From positions 4,464,001 to 4,528,000 of the forward strand of contig NZ_CP036289.1 in the NCBI RefSeq assembly GCF_007748115.1: DNA of 64,000 nucleotides, given 5' to 3'. How positions within the stretch are numbered: the stretch's first letter is position 1; every line of letters starts with the position of its first letter. Source of the DNA: Bremerella volcania (GTDB taxonomy: Bacteria; Planctomycetota; Planctomycetia; Pirellulales; Pirellulaceae). Below are positions 35,703-45,453 of the stretch, piece after piece. The notes under the pieces were generated by a model. That model saw only the letters and a program-made list of their open reading frames with translations, did no database searches and was not told the DNA's origin. A program made the translations under genes and the position numbers.

Positions 35703-37301
35703 CTAATAGTAGTCGGGTTCATTCCACGGCCGAACGGTGCCCACCCCAATTCGATACCGCATAAGCACGCTCTGCGTATCTTGCAAATTCGTCCGTTTCA
35801 CGCTGCGTCTGAGGTACTGACAATACAGGTCCCACGTGACGTTCTTGGCCATCGTCTCGAAGTCGGCGAATAGTTTCGTGGCGTCGTCCTCCAAGGTAAA
35901 AATGCCGGGAGCGTTCTCGCGTTGCGCGTTTTGAAAACGAGCCGCTTCGCAAGGATGCGAATCGAACAGACCGCTTTTGCCAGACTTGATGTCGCGGTGG
36001 ATCTGCTCTTTGATGGCGTCCGACATGCTCGCGATATGATGGCGTACCAAAAGTGCCACATCGTCAATCAAAATATCGCGTTCGGCTAACTGCGAAATCT
36101 GCGACTGGGCGTGCAGCCAGGCATAGCTGGCAAGCTGAATACGCCAGCTGGTTTCGGCGAACTCGTTACTTCCGGCAACGCGGGCCTCGTACCGGTCGGC
36201 GTCGTATTCCATCTCACGCAGCAGGAAACCGCCCACCAACAGGCCGATGTTCATCAGCATTCGCAACAACTGCCGAGACAGCCACACGCACGATCGGGCC
36301 GGCCAGGTGATGACCGATAGCGGAAGGAACTCGGGCCCGCACAGCATGTCCAGGCACTTGTCCCATTCGTCGCGCTGAAAGACAACGCGGGCAAACCATT
36401 CACTGATCGAACGGATGATGTAGGTCAGCCGCATGCCGGTCCCTTGGCTGAAGTGACCGAACTCATGCGCGAGCACGCCAGCGAACTGCCGCATCGTCAG
36501 CGAGCCCACCAACGGAACGCCAATGGTAAGTACCAAGTCGTTTCCGTTGAGGATGCTTCCCAGCCCGTGCCGAAAACTGGCCGACGCGTTCACGTCGTAC
36601 GTGATGTCGATCCGTGAGGGAAACGGCGCACCGACCACGTCGCACACGCGCGAGACGAACGCGAACAACATCGGATCGCTTTGCGAAGTGATGCTTCGCG
36701 TGCGAGCCACATTCGCGGGTCGTGCCAGAATCGGCTTGAGGAGAAAGAAGACCACGACGGTACTAATCGTACCGATCGTCGTTCCCACAAAGTAAGGAAG
36801 CGGCCCGACCATGCCTGGGAAGAGTAAGTATTGCCCTTGGGAAAAGTACCAATAGGTCGCGTAGCAAATACTGCCGATAAACGTGAAATAGACCATCGGC
36901 AGCGTTATCATCACCAGGGCGACGATCGCCACGCCTAGTTTGTAGGTCCACGTCGGCTTGGTCTTCTCGACGGGCGGGCCGAACGCCTTAAGAATTCGCA
37001 GACCATCTTCCGGAAAGTTGGGGACCCTGAGAGGCGAACACTTTTCAAAGTGCTCGGCTCGTTGGGAGGGGAGACGTAACTTGCCTTGCGGAGTCGACTT
37101 CCACGTCTCGGTCGACGTCGCTTCGCTCAACGGATCTCCCTGGTGCTGCGTGGCACCTGCGTGATCGCTCACGGACTGGGAAGGAGGAGACGGAACGACG
37201 ATTTCTTCCAGACAGCGGGGACACTTTTGGCGGCTCCCTGCGGCGGATACCGAAATCGTCAGCTTTTGATGGCAATGACGGCAGCGAAATCCTATCTTCA
37301 T
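35703..37301 (-). CDS. M48 family metallopeptidase with N-terminal zinc ribbon, membrane-bound
   Basis: A 532-residue protein. The first 40 residues form a zinc ribbon (CRHCHQ ... CPRCLEE). Two hydrophobic helices at about 125-185 anchor it in the membrane. The peptidase domain has HEFGH (about 278-282, zinc ligands and catalytic Glu) and a later EMEYDADRYEARVAG carrying the third zinc ligand, as in HtpX/Ste24. Two further helices lie near 340-360. ATG 37301 starts directly before the ribbon. A role in membrane protein quality control is likely but not shown. Confidence 0.85.
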   Translation of the reverse strand: MKIGFRCRHCHQKLTISVSAAGSRQKCPRCLEEIVVPSPPSQSVSDHAGATQHQGDPLSEATSTETWKSTPQGKLRLPSQRAEHFEKCSPLRVPNFPEDGLRILKAFGPPVEKTKPTWTYKLGVAIVALVMITLPMVYFTFIGSICYATYWYFSQGQYLLFPGMVGPLPYFVGTTIGTISTVVVFFLLKPILARPANVARTRSITSQSDPMLFAFVSRVCDVVGAPFPSRIDITYDVNASASFRHGLGSILNGNDLVLTIGVPLVGSLTMRQFAGVLAHEFGHFSQGTGMRLTYIIRSISEWFARVVFQRDEWDKCLDMLCGPEFLPLSVITWPARSCVWLSRQLLRMLMNIGLLVGGFLLREMEYDADRYEARVAGSNEFAETSWRIQLASYAWLHAQSQISQLAERDILIDDVALLVRHHIASMSDAIKEQIHRDIKSGKSGLFDSHPCEAARFQNAQRENAPGIFTLEDDATKLFADFETMAKNVTWDLYCQYLRRSVKRTNLQDTQSVLMRYRIGVGTVRPWNEPDYY

Positions 37302-37438
37302 CTGCTCGTGAACCTTCGCTTGTGGTAGCCAGACAGTGTCCGACAATCCCGGAGAAAAGACGCTACTGGTTTAATTCTGCCTGAGTTCAGGACTTCTGAC
37401 ACCCCCTTTCCCTACATCCTGGGGGAGTGTTTACCATC

Positions 37439-38191
37439 TTATTTCATCGGCGAGTAATCGACCGGGCGCAGGATCTGGCGATCGACTTTGATGACGATCT
37501 TTCCGTCCTTAGTCGACTGCTCCCACAATTGTTGCCACTCTTGATCGTTGCGAAAACCGTCCCAGGCCTTCTTCATGGCCGCTTCGTCCTTATGGGCCAC
37601 GACGTAAATCAATGTATTCGGCATTTCGACCGGGGTGAAATAAGCCACGTTGGTCATGCCCTGTTTTTCAAACAACTTCAATTCACCATCACGAAACCGC
37701 TGCAACAGAGCCGGCAAACGGCCCTCCGCCGTGGTATACGTACGCAGTTCGAACAGCCGTGGTTGTTCGGCCGACTCGAAATCTTGTGGCGAGAAGTCGG
37801 TCGGCTCCATGTAGATGGCATCGGGACGCTTGGCCAGGATTTTGCCATCCTTTTCCGATTCGGCGGCAACCTTCTTCCACTCAGGATCATCCAGGAACCC
37901 CTTCCAGCTCTTCTTGGCGGCTTCCTCGTTTTCATGCGAAATGATGTAAACCAGCGTGTTATCGGCTCGTTCCCCATCGGTGGGCACCCAGTAAACGTGG
38001 TTCTGCATACCCTGCTTTTCAAACAGTTCCATCGTGTGATCGCGGAACCGGGCATGCAGGTTTTCCAGCTTCCCTTCGTTGGTGGTATAGGTACGAAGCT
38101 CGTACACACGCTGTTGGGCATCGGCGGAAGAAATAAAGACGACGGCAAGCAACAGACTAGCCAGCCCAAACGATTGGTGGATCGCGCGCAT
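37439..38191 (-). CDS. secreted protein with two NIPSNAP domains
   Basis: A 250-residue protein with a signal peptide (ending SSADAQ) and two tandem NIPSNAP (dimeric alpha+beta barrel) domains: VYELRTYTTNEGKLENLHARF at about 29 and LFELRTYTTAEGRLPALLQRF at about 146. Both halves share the ELFEKQGM and IYII/IYVV patterns, so the gene arose by internal duplication. Function unknown. Confidence 0.85.
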   Translation of the reverse strand: MRAIHQSFGLASLLLAVVFISSADAQQRVYELRTYTTNEGKLENLHARFRDHTMELFEKQGMQNHVYWVPTDGERADNTLVYIISHENEEAAKKSWKGFLDDPEWKKVAAESEKDGKILAKRPDAIYMEPTDFSPQDFESAEQPRLFELRTYTTAEGRLPALLQRFRDGELKLFEKQGMTNVAYFTPVEMPNTLIYVVAHKDEAAMKKAWDGFRNDQEWQQLWEQSTKDGKIVIKVDRQILRPVDYSPMK

Positions 38192-38383
38192 CGTGCAACT
38201 GTCCCGAGAAAAGGAGGAGTGTGAGGAGGGTCCGAGACCTTTATTCTAATGAAGTCGGAACATCTTTTCGCGGGTAATTTTCGTAGATGGGCGAACTTTT
38301 TCCCGTTACTTACGTCGTAAAGTGGTCGCTTTGGGTACAGGTACGTGGCCAATTTGAGGTCGCTGACCTATGCTAAGCGTTGA

Positions 38384-38784
38384 CCCAAGTGGATCAGATA
38401 GTCGCCGGCTGACGACATTTTTGCCGCCAGCGGGAGGAAAGTCCGGGCTCCATAGGACAGGGTGGTCGATAACGTCGACCGGTCGTGAGATCAGGGAAAG
38501 TGCCGCAGAAAAGATACCGCCTAAGTCCCCTCGGGGAACGGTAAGGGTGAAATGGTGCGGTAAGAGCGCACCAGCAGCCGAGGTGACTCAGCTGGCTTGG
38601 TAAACCCCACCCGGAGCAAGGCAAACAGGCGGAAAACGCGCTGCTCGCAGCGTGGCACGGGCTCGTCCGGCCCGTCATCTACCGCCGGGTACGCTGCTAG
38701 AGACGTGGAGCAATTCACGCCGTAGAGGAATGACTATCCCTGCACTCGCTGCAGGACAGAACCCGGCTTACCGATCCACTCGGG
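38384..38784 (+). ncRNA. rnpB: RNase P RNA (bacterial type A)
   Basis: The conserved P4 region is explicit: GAGGAAAGTCCGGGCTCCAT near 38435 at the 5' side and ACAGAACCCGGCTTA near 38757 at the 3' side. The ends pair as helix P1 (CCCAAGTGGATC with GATCCACTCGGG). The catalytic RNA matures the 5' ends of tRNAs together with RnpA, which is not in this window. The sequence ends in TCTTTTT, which with P1 probably terminates transcription. About 190 bp upstream without a gene should contain the promoter. Confidence 0.96.
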
Positions 38785-38831
38785 TCTTTTTATGCGCGAT
38801 GCCTCGCGAAGCGGGATAAGTACCACACCAC

Positions 38832-39776
38832 TTAATCGCACAGCTTTCCTTGCCACGTATCGCGGCGGACCAGTTCGTCATCGATGGCCCGCAGAACGGC
38901 CGACTTATCCAGGCACCAGCTTGGCCCGACGAAGTAATCCGGCGGGGCGTCTCCGATGGTTCGCTCTACAAGCACATTGGCGGGAATTCGTTCCAGGAAA
39001 TCGACCAGCGTGGTGATGTAGTCTTGCCGCTCCATTAGCGTCACTTCGCCGGAAGCGACCTGGTCGGCCATCTTGGTGTTCTTCACGCAGTACAGATTGT
39101 GGATCTTCACGGCATCGATATCGAGCCGAGCGACCTCCGCGGCGGTTGCCATCATGTCGTCATGCGACTCGTGCGGCAGCCCCAGAATGACGTGCAGGCA
39201 GATCTCGAAACCACGTCCCCGGCTGCGCTCGATCGCGTCGACGGTCGCGTCGTGATGGTGCCCGCGGTTCATCCAATCGAGCGAACGATCATGGATCGTC
39301 TGCATGCCGTATTCGACGGTCAGATAGGTTCGCCCAGCGAACTCTTCCAACAAGTCCATCACGTCGGGCTCGACGCAGTCGGGCCGCGTCCCGATACTTA
39401 GGCCAACCACTTTCTCGTGATCGATGGCCTGTTCGTAGAGCGGTCGCAACCGATCGACGGCCGCATACGTGTTGGTGGCTGGCTGGAAGTAGGCGATGAA
39501 CTTGTCGACCTTGTACCGCCGCTTGAGGCGAGTCATGCCATTGGCCAGTTGATCGGTAATGTCGCGGATCGGCTCGCGGCGACTTGGGCTGAAGCTGCGA
39601 TTGTCGCAGAACGTGCACCCCCCTTTAGCGACCGTGCCGTCGACATTGGGGCAAGTAAACTTCGCGTCGAGGCTTACCTTCTGAATGCGCTCGCCAAATC
39701 GCTGCCGAAGATACCAACTGTAGGCATAGTAACGAAGCCCCGCCTCGCGCCACCCGTGCTGAACCGTCGTGGACAA
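38832..39776 (-). CDS. radical SAM protein, TIGR01212/YhcC family
   Basis: A radical SAM protein of the YhcC family. The iron-sulfur motif has the family's long spacing: FTCPNVDGTVAKGGCTFCDN. The GLSIGTRPDCVE and LTVEYGMQTIHD strands are typical. Its function in bacteria is not settled. The start is uncertain: I use a TTG at 39776, just before the usual RYYAYSWYLRQRFGE opening. An earlier in-frame TTG at 39872 adds residues that do not resemble the family and would run into the divergent promoter region. It faces away from the FHA gene. Confidence 0.85.
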   Translation of the reverse strand: MSTTVQHGWREAGLRYYAYSWYLRQRFGERIQKVSLDAKFTCPNVDGTVAKGGCTFCDNRSFSPSRREPIRDITDQLANGMTRLKRRYKVDKFIAYFQPATNTYAAVDRLRPLYEQAIDHEKVVGLSIGTRPDCVEPDVMDLLEEFAGRTYLTVEYGMQTIHDRSLDWMNRGHHHDATVDAIERSRGRGFEICLHVILGLPHESHDDMMATAAEVARLDIDAVKIHNLYCVKNTKMADQVASGEVTLMERQDYITTLVDFLERIPANVLVERTIGDAPPDYFVGPSWCLDKSAVLRAIDDELVRRDTWQGKLCD

Positions 39777-39890
39777 ATCAAACCTTGTTGATGAATATTG
39801 ACTCGTGTTAAGGAATTGATAAAGTGAGAGATGGCCATTCTTATCGATTTTAGGCTTATCATCTAGCCACAACCGGAACGAGGCACTTGA

Positions 39891-40307
39891 ATGTCCCAGA
39901 AATTTGGGGAGCTAATCCCCGTTGGCGGGGGAGATCCGATTCCTCTGCTGAAGAAGACGCTTTTAGTTGGTCGCCGCGAGTCGAACGACGTCGTCCTGCG
40001 ATTCGCCAACGTCTCGAGTAATCACTGCCAGCTCTACATCAAACAGGGATATTGGTTCGTCGAAGATCAAAACAGTCGCAACGGAACGAAAGTCAACGGC
40101 AAGCGCGTTCGCGACACCGACAAACGTATCGATCCAGGCAACACGATCTCGATCGCCAAGCACGAATACGAACTGCATTACGATCCGATCGAACTCGGCG
40201 CAACCGGGCCACCACCGGCCGAAGTGAACGTTGCCGAAGAGATCCTCGGCAAGTCGCTCTTGGAACGTGCCGGCATCGGTACTTCACGCCGTCGCGGGGA
40301 AGACTAA
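39891..40307 (+). CDS. FHA-domain protein
   Basis: A 138-residue protein made almost wholly of a forkhead-associated domain, which binds phosphothreonine peptides. The core signature is VGRRESNDVV, SSNHCQL and EDQNSRNGTKVNG. A short tail follows (about 105-138). It is probably a reader of a Ser/Thr kinase signal, common in planctomycetes; no kinase is adjacent. Transcription ends at the hairpin at 40341. Confidence 0.9.
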   Translation: MSQKFGELIPVGGGDPIPLLKKTLLVGRRESNDVVLRFANVSSNHCQLYIKQGYWFVEDQNSRNGTKVNGKRVRDTDKRIDPGNTISIAKHEYELHYDPIELGATGPPPAEVNVAEEILGKSLLERAGIGTSRRRGED

Positions 40308-40340
40308 GTCTGGTGCGACATGCCTTTAGCAAAATTACCC

Positions 40341-40368
40341 AGGCCGTGGTTTTTACCGCGGCCTTTTT
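40341..40368 (+). terminator. Rho-independent terminator of the FHA gene
   Basis: AGGCCGTGG (40341-40349) pairs with CCGCGGCCT (40356-40364), one G-T pair, followed by T residues. Confidence 0.8.
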
Positions 40369-40462
40369 CATGCGCCTGCGTTGTGATGGGGCAAGCGGCT
40401 AGGTACATTGCACTGCTTCACCCAACCCCTTAGTTGTTCGCTTTAGAAGACGATTGACTGCC

Positions 40463-40786
40463 ATGGAAAACTTGAAGCAGATCGCCCACAACGTTTACTT
40501 CACCCTGAAAGACAAATCGCCTGAGGCTCAAGAGAAGCTGATCGCCGCTTGCAAAAAGTACCTTACTGGTCATCCTGGTACGCTTTATTTCGGCGCCGGT
40601 ATTTTGACCGACGAACTGAATCGCCCGGTGAACGACCGTGAATTCCAAGTGGCCCTGCACGTGATCTTCGATTGCCTCGAATCGCAGAATGCCTACCAGG
40701 TTGCCGAGCGTCACCTGCAGTTCATCGAAGAGAACAAAGAGAACTGGGAAAAGGTTCGCGTCTTCGATTCAACCGTCGGTAGCTAA
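40463..40786 (+). CDS. Dabb (stress-responsive A/B barrel) domain protein
   Basis: A 107-residue protein with the pattern of a Dabb dimeric barrel: HNVYFTLKDKSPEAQEKLIAACKKYL, a GTLYFGAG strand, DREFQVALHVIFDCLESQNAYQ, then a short tail. The biochemical role is unknown. I use ATG 40463; an in-frame TTG three codons upstream is possible. The AlkD-like gene follows after 18 bp, so the two are probably cotranscribed. Confidence 0.82.
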   Translation: MENLKQIAHNVYFTLKDKSPEAQEKLIAACKKYLTGHPGTLYFGAGILTDELNRPVNDREFQVALHVIFDCLESQNAYQVAERHLQFIEENKENWEKVRVFDSTVGS

Positions 40787-40804
40787 CCCCCAAGAGGCCA
40801 AGCG

Positions 40805-41638
40805 ATGGCGGACCTCGAAGGTCTCAAAGCCCGCAAAGGGGCCGTTCGACGGAGCGAGATTCCGTCGAACGTTCTGACGGCGCTCAACCGTGGCCAGATC
40901 GAAACGGTCAATCTGGTTGAGTTTCTCGCCGTCGATCACGCCAAGCTGTTTCGCCATACCAAATCGCATCTCTCGCTCGATGAGAAGTCGGCGAAACAAA
41001 TCGCTTCCACGATCAAGAAGCTATCCGGCGAAGGGGTAATGCAGCGGCTGGCGGACACCGGCCAGGCATTTCACCACGTGCTGGAAGGGTACGACAACCG
41101 GGAAGCGGTCTACCAGCAGCTTGCCTCGCATCCTAGCGATATCCTTCGCAACTGGGCTGCTTACATGGATGCCGCCAACGTGAAGTTAACCTTCGCCCAG
41201 CGGCTGAAACGGGCTAAACCGTTTGCCACCGACGCTAATATGGGCGTGCGAGAAATTGCCTGGATGTGCGTGCGCGTGCCAGCTGCCGACGCGATCGTTT
41301 CCCAGATTGAAAAGCTGCACCCGTTTGCGCGGCATAAGAACCATCTCATGCGGCGATTCGCGATCGAACTATCTCGGCCGTGCGGCGTGTGGACCAGACA
41401 CATTACCACACTGAAAGAACGCCCGGAGATCGCCGAGCCGCTGCTGGAGCTTTGCCGCGAAGACGAAACCAAGTACGTCCAAGATTCGGTCGCCAACTGG
41501 CTGAACGATGCCAGCAAGACGCGGCCTGACTTTGTGGAAAGCCTTTGTGATCGTTGGCTCTCCGAGACCAACTCGAAGCACACCCAGCGGATCGCCCACC
41601 GAGCCCTGCGGACGCTGCGAAAGAAAGCGGAACCTTAG
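40805..41638 (+). CDS. AlkD-like HEAT-repeat DNA alkylation repair protein
   Basis: A 277-residue all-helical protein with a HEAT-repeat layout. The central part matches DNA glycosylases of the AlkC/AlkD superfamily, in which stacked helices cradle the DNA: FATDANMGVREIAWMCVR, NHLMRRFAIELSRPCGVW and DETKYVQDSVANWLNDASK. This is typical, but the active residues cannot be assigned with certainty. It probably removes cationic alkylated bases. It is followed by a strong terminator. Confidence 0.75.
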   Translation: MADLEGLKARKGAVRRSEIPSNVLTALNRGQIETVNLVEFLAVDHAKLFRHTKSHLSLDEKSAKQIASTIKKLSGEGVMQRLADTGQAFHHVLEGYDNREAVYQQLASHPSDILRNWAAYMDAANVKLTFAQRLKRAKPFATDANMGVREIAWMCVRVPAADAIVSQIEKLHPFARHKNHLMRRFAIELSRPCGVWTRHITTLKERPEIAEPLLELCREDETKYVQDSVANWLNDASKTRPDFVESLCDRWLSETNSKHTQRIAHRALRTLRKKAEP

Positions 41639-41647
41639 CGCATGAAA

Positions 41648-41680
41648 AAGCCCCCGCGGATCGTTCGCGGAGGCTTCTTT
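41648..41680 (+). terminator. Rho-independent terminator after the AlkD-like gene
   Basis: AAGCC-CCGCG pairs with CGCGG-GGCTT (41648-41658, 41666-41676, one mismatch), followed by CTTT. It lies between convergent genes and may serve both. Confidence 0.8.
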
Positions 41681-41700
41681 CCATTGGGAAAGTCAGCAGC

Positions 41701-43008
41701 TTAGAAGCTCACTTCCAGCTTCGGATTGGCTTCCTTCAGCTTTTCGACGCCGTCGTCGTAGATCTGCGTGAAGTTCAGCGTCAGCTTCTTCAAGTTGGTC
41801 AGCGAATTGAGGACAGGAATCGATTCGTCCGAGATCGAACTGTTCTCTTTCAGCGACAAGCTGGTCAGCGAAGTCATCCCTTCCAGGTGCTTCACGCCGG
41901 CATCGCTCAGGGCACAATTCTGCAGGTCCAGTTCTTTCAAGTTCTTCAGCTTGCTGATCGGTGCCAGGCCGTCATCGGTGATGAAAGTATTCCACAGATT
42001 GAGCGACTCGAGCGTTTCAAACGTGGCCACCACGGCGACGCCGTCGTCGACGAACGGGGTTTCGCTCACGTCTAACTCCTTCAGCTTGGTCATCCCTTTG
42101 AGCTTATCCATCTGTTCGCCGCGGACCGGCGATTGGCGGAACTTCAGGTCTTCCATCTCCTTCATATCGGTCAGGTACTGCATGCCGTCGTCAGTCACCT
42201 TGGTGCGGAACAGGTGCAGTTTCTTCAGTTTGACGCAATCCTTGATGTGCGCCAGGCCTTCGTTCGAGCAGGCCACTTCGTTCAGTTCCAGCGTTTCCAG
42301 GTTCTTCATGCCCGCCAGGTAAGACATCCCCTTGTCAGTGATCTTCTTGTCACGCAGATTCAGGAAACGCATCTTGGTCAGGTCGGCCAGGTAGGCCACC
42401 CCTTCGTCGCTGATCAAAGCACCTTCAGTTCGCAGCACTTCCAAACCCTTCATCTTGCCGACCGACTTCATCCCTTCGTCGTCGATGTTGCAGTAACGAA
42501 AGTCGAGATAACGTACCTTGGGGAATTCAGTCGCGATGATTTCCAACGCCTTGTTGGAAATATTGGTACGCCGCAGGCCGAACGCCGAGAGGTTCTTCGA
42601 GTTGGTCAAATTGGAAATGCCGGCATCCTCGATCACGCAGTTGGAAAAATCCACGTCGCGAAGCTCGGTCAGCTCTTTCATGAAAACAGTGACGTCGTCG
42701 GTGATTTCAGCGCCATAAAACTTGACTACCTGAAGCTGCTTCAGCTTCGAGATCGGCTCGAACACGTCGTCGTTCTCGACCACCACGGCTGAAAAGTCGG
42801 CACGAATTACGTTCCCGTTGCCATCCTTGGTGAGCTTGCCACCCAGCGCTTCCAGTGCCGCGACCGCTTCCGGATCGTCCGCTGCTGGCTTGGGTGCTGC
42901 GGCTGCTCCGCCATTGCCGTTAGGTGCTTCGGTCGGAGTGCTCGTCGGACATCCGACACAAAGCGGGAGAGCAACGAGAACAATACCGAGAATCCAAAAA
43001 CGATTCAT
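41701..43008 (-). CDS. leucine-rich-repeat lipoprotein
   Basis: A 435-residue predicted lipoprotein. The signal peptide ends in LPLCVGC, a lipobox with Cys near residue 20. A Gly/Ala/Pro linker and about 14 leucine-rich repeats of the cysteine-containing/ribonuclease-inhibitor-like type follow, each about 24 residues (for example ITDKGMSYLAGMKNLETLEL and VTDDGMQYLTDMKEMEDLKF). It is probably anchored on a membrane facing the periplasm and used for protein binding. Such repeats are abundant in planctomycetes. Partner unknown. Confidence 0.88.
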   Translation of the reverse strand: MNRFWILGIVLVALPLCVGCPTSTPTEAPNGNGGAAAAPKPAADDPEAVAALEALGGKLTKDGNGNVIRADFSAVVVENDDVFEPISKLKQLQVVKFYGAEITDDVTVFMKELTELRDVDFSNCVIEDAGISNLTNSKNLSAFGLRRTNISNKALEIIATEFPKVRYLDFRYCNIDDEGMKSVGKMKGLEVLRTEGALISDEGVAYLADLTKMRFLNLRDKKITDKGMSYLAGMKNLETLELNEVACSNEGLAHIKDCVKLKKLHLFRTKVTDDGMQYLTDMKEMEDLKFRQSPVRGEQMDKLKGMTKLKELDVSETPFVDDGVAVVATFETLESLNLWNTFITDDGLAPISKLKNLKELDLQNCALSDAGVKHLEGMTSLTSLSLKENSSISDESIPVLNSLTNLKKLTLNFTQIYDDGVEKLKEANPKLEVSF

Positions 43009-43105
43009 GGACAACAACTTCCTTATGTCTATGGCGGGGACGAACGGAGGATAGGTAATCCGTTTAGGCTACAGCACACCGCAAAGATTCGCAACCAACG
43101 AAACA

Positions 43106-43136
43106 GGGCCCTCGGCAAACATCGCCCAGGGCCCTA
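43106..43136 (-). terminator. probable terminator of the cytochrome gene
   Basis: The arms AGGGCCCT (43106-43113 and 43129-43136) close a hairpin with inner GC pairs. On the minus strand it is followed by GTTTCGTT, 33 bp beyond the stop of the cytochrome-like gene. Confidence 0.6.
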
Positions 43137-43168
43137 TCCGGAATCTCAATAAACTTGTTGCTGATTGC

Positions 43169-43534
43169 TTATTTGTGCGTATCGTGGCAAGCCTTGCAAT
43201 TCATCGCTTTCTTCAACTTGGCGTCCGCACCTTCTTTTCCCTCGACGGTGCCTTTGGCCGCGGCCAACAGGGCTGACGTCTTTTCTTTCCAGCTTTCTTC
43301 GCTTCCCTTGTGAGGCGGATTCTTCGCCAGTGATTCGAGCATCTCGATCACAAGCTTCTGGTCTTCTTCGCTTGCTTCTCCCTTGGCGACTTTAGCGACC
43401 AAGCCCCCCTTGAAGCCTTTCTTCATGATGTCTTCGGTGCTGTACTTGGAGTCTTTTCCCTTATCCGCCATGGCAACGCCACTGACGAGAGAAACTGAAA
43501 CCAGGCCAATCAGCACGAGCAAAACACGCTTCAT
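43169..43534 (-). CDS. small periplasmic c-type cytochrome-like protein
   Basis: A 121-residue protein with a signal peptide (KRVLLVLIGLVSVSLVSGVAMA) and a single heme-binding motif, CKACH, near the C-terminus (AMNCKACHDTHK). The remaining part is Lys/Glu-rich helix. The late position of the motif resembles class II (cytochrome c'-like) proteins. The electron-transfer partner is unknown. ATG 43534 follows GTTGAG and begins the signal. Confidence 0.82.
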   Translation of the reverse strand: MKRVLLVLIGLVSVSLVSGVAMADKGKDSKYSTEDIMKKGFKGGLVAKVAKGEASEEDQKLVIEMLESLAKNPPHKGSEESWKEKTSALLAAAKGTVEGKEGADAKLKKAMNCKACHDTHK

Positions 43535-43779
43535 CTCAACATTCTCCAGCACATGGTAGCCCAACAGGAAGTCGGCAAAATCGCTCGATTCCGCCCAATC
43601 CGCCCCATAGTAATCTTCCGGAAATCAAAATTCCCCTATCGCAGCCCGAAATAGCCCAACTTTCGGCGGATTGAGACCGCTTCTCAAAAGCAATGAGAAA
43701 CCAGCCACTCCACCATTTGTAGGTTAGGCTTGCCATAAGAAACAGACACGTCCAAGGGCCCCCAGAGGACCACAGCGCG

Positions 43780-44397
43780 ATGAGTTTTTACGAATATTGG
43801 TGCGAACAATACGATCCCCAACCGGTCGGCAACGTCGAGTTGAACACCGAGCACGTCGCCCAGCAAAGCGAATGGGTCGTCTTTTTCAAGCTGATCGCGG
43901 CTGTCCTGATGACGGCAGGGCTGTTCTGGGTCCCTTTTCATTTTTTGCCACTGACCGGCTGGCACAGTGTGGTTGTCGCCGTAGGTATCGCGTTGATCTA
44001 CGTCGGTTTGGCCTTCTTCTTCGTCCCCCAGGCCAACACCGATAATATGGGCTGGCTTGGCGGGATGGTCGACGATCCCTTTCATATCTCCGACGATTGG
44101 AATCGCTCGCTGATGTTCTTCCATGCCGTTCTCGGACCTGGACGCTTCATCGCCGGCACGCTGCTGGATGTTGCCTGCCTGCTGGGCGTGACCCGCAGCG
44201 ATCCGATCCCAATGTCCAACGAATATTACCGACAGCAAATGGGTTACTCAGAAGACTACACAACCGCCAACGCCACAATGACCGAACTTCCGAGCGAACA
44301 AGAAGAGATCGCCGACAGCGGCATGTCGCGGGAAGAAGCGAATCAGCAGCGTTACGGACTCACCTCGGCGCGGTTCTTAATCAACGATGACGAGTAA
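43780..44397 (+). CDS. hypothetical two-helix membrane protein
   Basis: A 205-residue protein of unknown function. Two membrane helices (about 35-55 and 63-83) are followed by a conserved-looking amphipathic region (WNRSLMFFHAVLGPGRFIAGTLLD) that may be a third membrane-associated helix. The C-terminal tail is acidic. It lies upstream of the molybdenum hydroxylase genes, but a 140-bp gap makes cotranscription uncertain. Confidence 0.7.
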   Translation: MSFYEYWCEQYDPQPVGNVELNTEHVAQQSEWVVFFKLIAAVLMTAGLFWVPFHFLPLTGWHSVVVAVGIALIYVGLAFFFVPQANTDNMGWLGGMVDDPFHISDDWNRSLMFFHAVLGPGRFIAGTLLDVACLLGVTRSDPIPMSNEYYRQQMGYSEDYTTANATMTELPSEQEEIADSGMSREEANQQRYGLTSARFLINDDE

Positions 44398-44536
44398 TCG
44401 GTCGATCTCGCTGACCTGCGGCTCGTTTGCTTGACACTCGATCGGGAACCCTCGATATTGAGGGCGAAACCTCACGGACTGCGGCCCCTGCCCTGCTCCT
44501 TCGCCCCCACTTTCTCTGTCAAGAAACGGAGTTCGC

Positions 44537-45427
44537 GTGCAAGCTTTCACGTACCATGCGCCCCGTACGATATCGGAAGCGGTTGAGCTTCTCTCTTCCG
44601 CCAGCGAAAAATCCGTGCTGTTGGCCGGCGGGACCGATATCCTGGTTCAACTCCGCGAGAACCTCCGACATGCTGATCATGTCATCGACGTCAAACAGAT
44701 CGAGGAACTTTCCCGGCTGGAAATCACCTCCGAGGGCGGTCTTCACTTAGGTGCCACGGTCACGTGCTCGCAAGTTTTAGAGAGCCCGTTGACGGAAAAG
44801 TTTTCGGCCCTGCGCGACGCCGCCCAGATCATCGGTGGCTGGCAGATCCAGTCCCGCGCGACCATCGGCGGAAACCTGTGTAACTCTTCGCCGGCTGCCG
44901 ATAGCGTACCCGCTTTGATGGCCTTGGGAGCAAGCGTCCAGTACGCAACCCCTACCGGCAAGCAAACCTGCTGTGTCAGCGAGTTCTGCACCGGCCCTGG
45001 CAAGAACGTCATGAACGGTCAGGGGCTGCTCGTTTCGCTGACCCTTCCACCACTGGGCACCACGTCAGGCTCGGCTTACGAGCGGTTCATCCCTCGCTAT
45101 GAAATGGATATCGCGGTCGCTTGTGCAGGCTCGTACGTCGAACTCGCGGAAGATGGCACCGTCGCCACCGCTCGGATCGCCCTGGGGGCGGTCGGGCCCA
45201 AGGCCTTCCTTGCCACCAATGCTGCCAGCGCGTTAACAGGCCAGTCCCCCAGCGACGACCTGATCGAAGACGTTGCCCGCCAGACAGCCACGCTGGCGAC
45301 CCCGATCAACGACATGCGGGGCACCATCGAGTTTCGCCAACAGTTAGCCTACGTGCTTGTCAAACGAACGCTTCACACGGCCCTGAGTCGAGCCGCTGGC
45401 CAAGTCGTCGTCACGCATCCACGCTGA
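44537..45427 (+). CDS. molybdenum hydroxylase FAD-binding subunit (CoxM/XdhB-like)
   Basis: A 296-residue FAD-binding subunit of a xanthine-dehydrogenase-family enzyme. FAD motifs are AGGTDILVQLR near 33 and TIGGNLCNSSPAADS near 113. It passes electrons from the iron-sulfur subunit to an acceptor. The GTG start (44537) follows GGAG and begins the usual AFTYHAPRTISEAVELL opening. It is the first of three genes ordered FAD, FeS, Mo (the CoxM-S-L order), followed by the FeS gene after 26 bp. Confidence 0.92.
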   Translation: MQAFTYHAPRTISEAVELLSSASEKSVLLAGGTDILVQLRENLRHADHVIDVKQIEELSRLEITSEGGLHLGATVTCSQVLESPLTEKFSALRDAAQIIGGWQIQSRATIGGNLCNSSPAADSVPALMALGASVQYATPTGKQTCCVSEFCTGPGKNVMNGQGLLVSLTLPPLGTTSGSAYERFIPRYEMDIAVACAGSYVELAEDGTVATARIALGAVGPKAFLATNAASALTGQSPSDDLIEDVARQTATLATPINDMRGTIEFRQQLAYVLVKRTLHTALSRAAGQVVVTHPR

Positions 45428-45453
45428 TTCACCATCACGGGAAAGACCCCAAC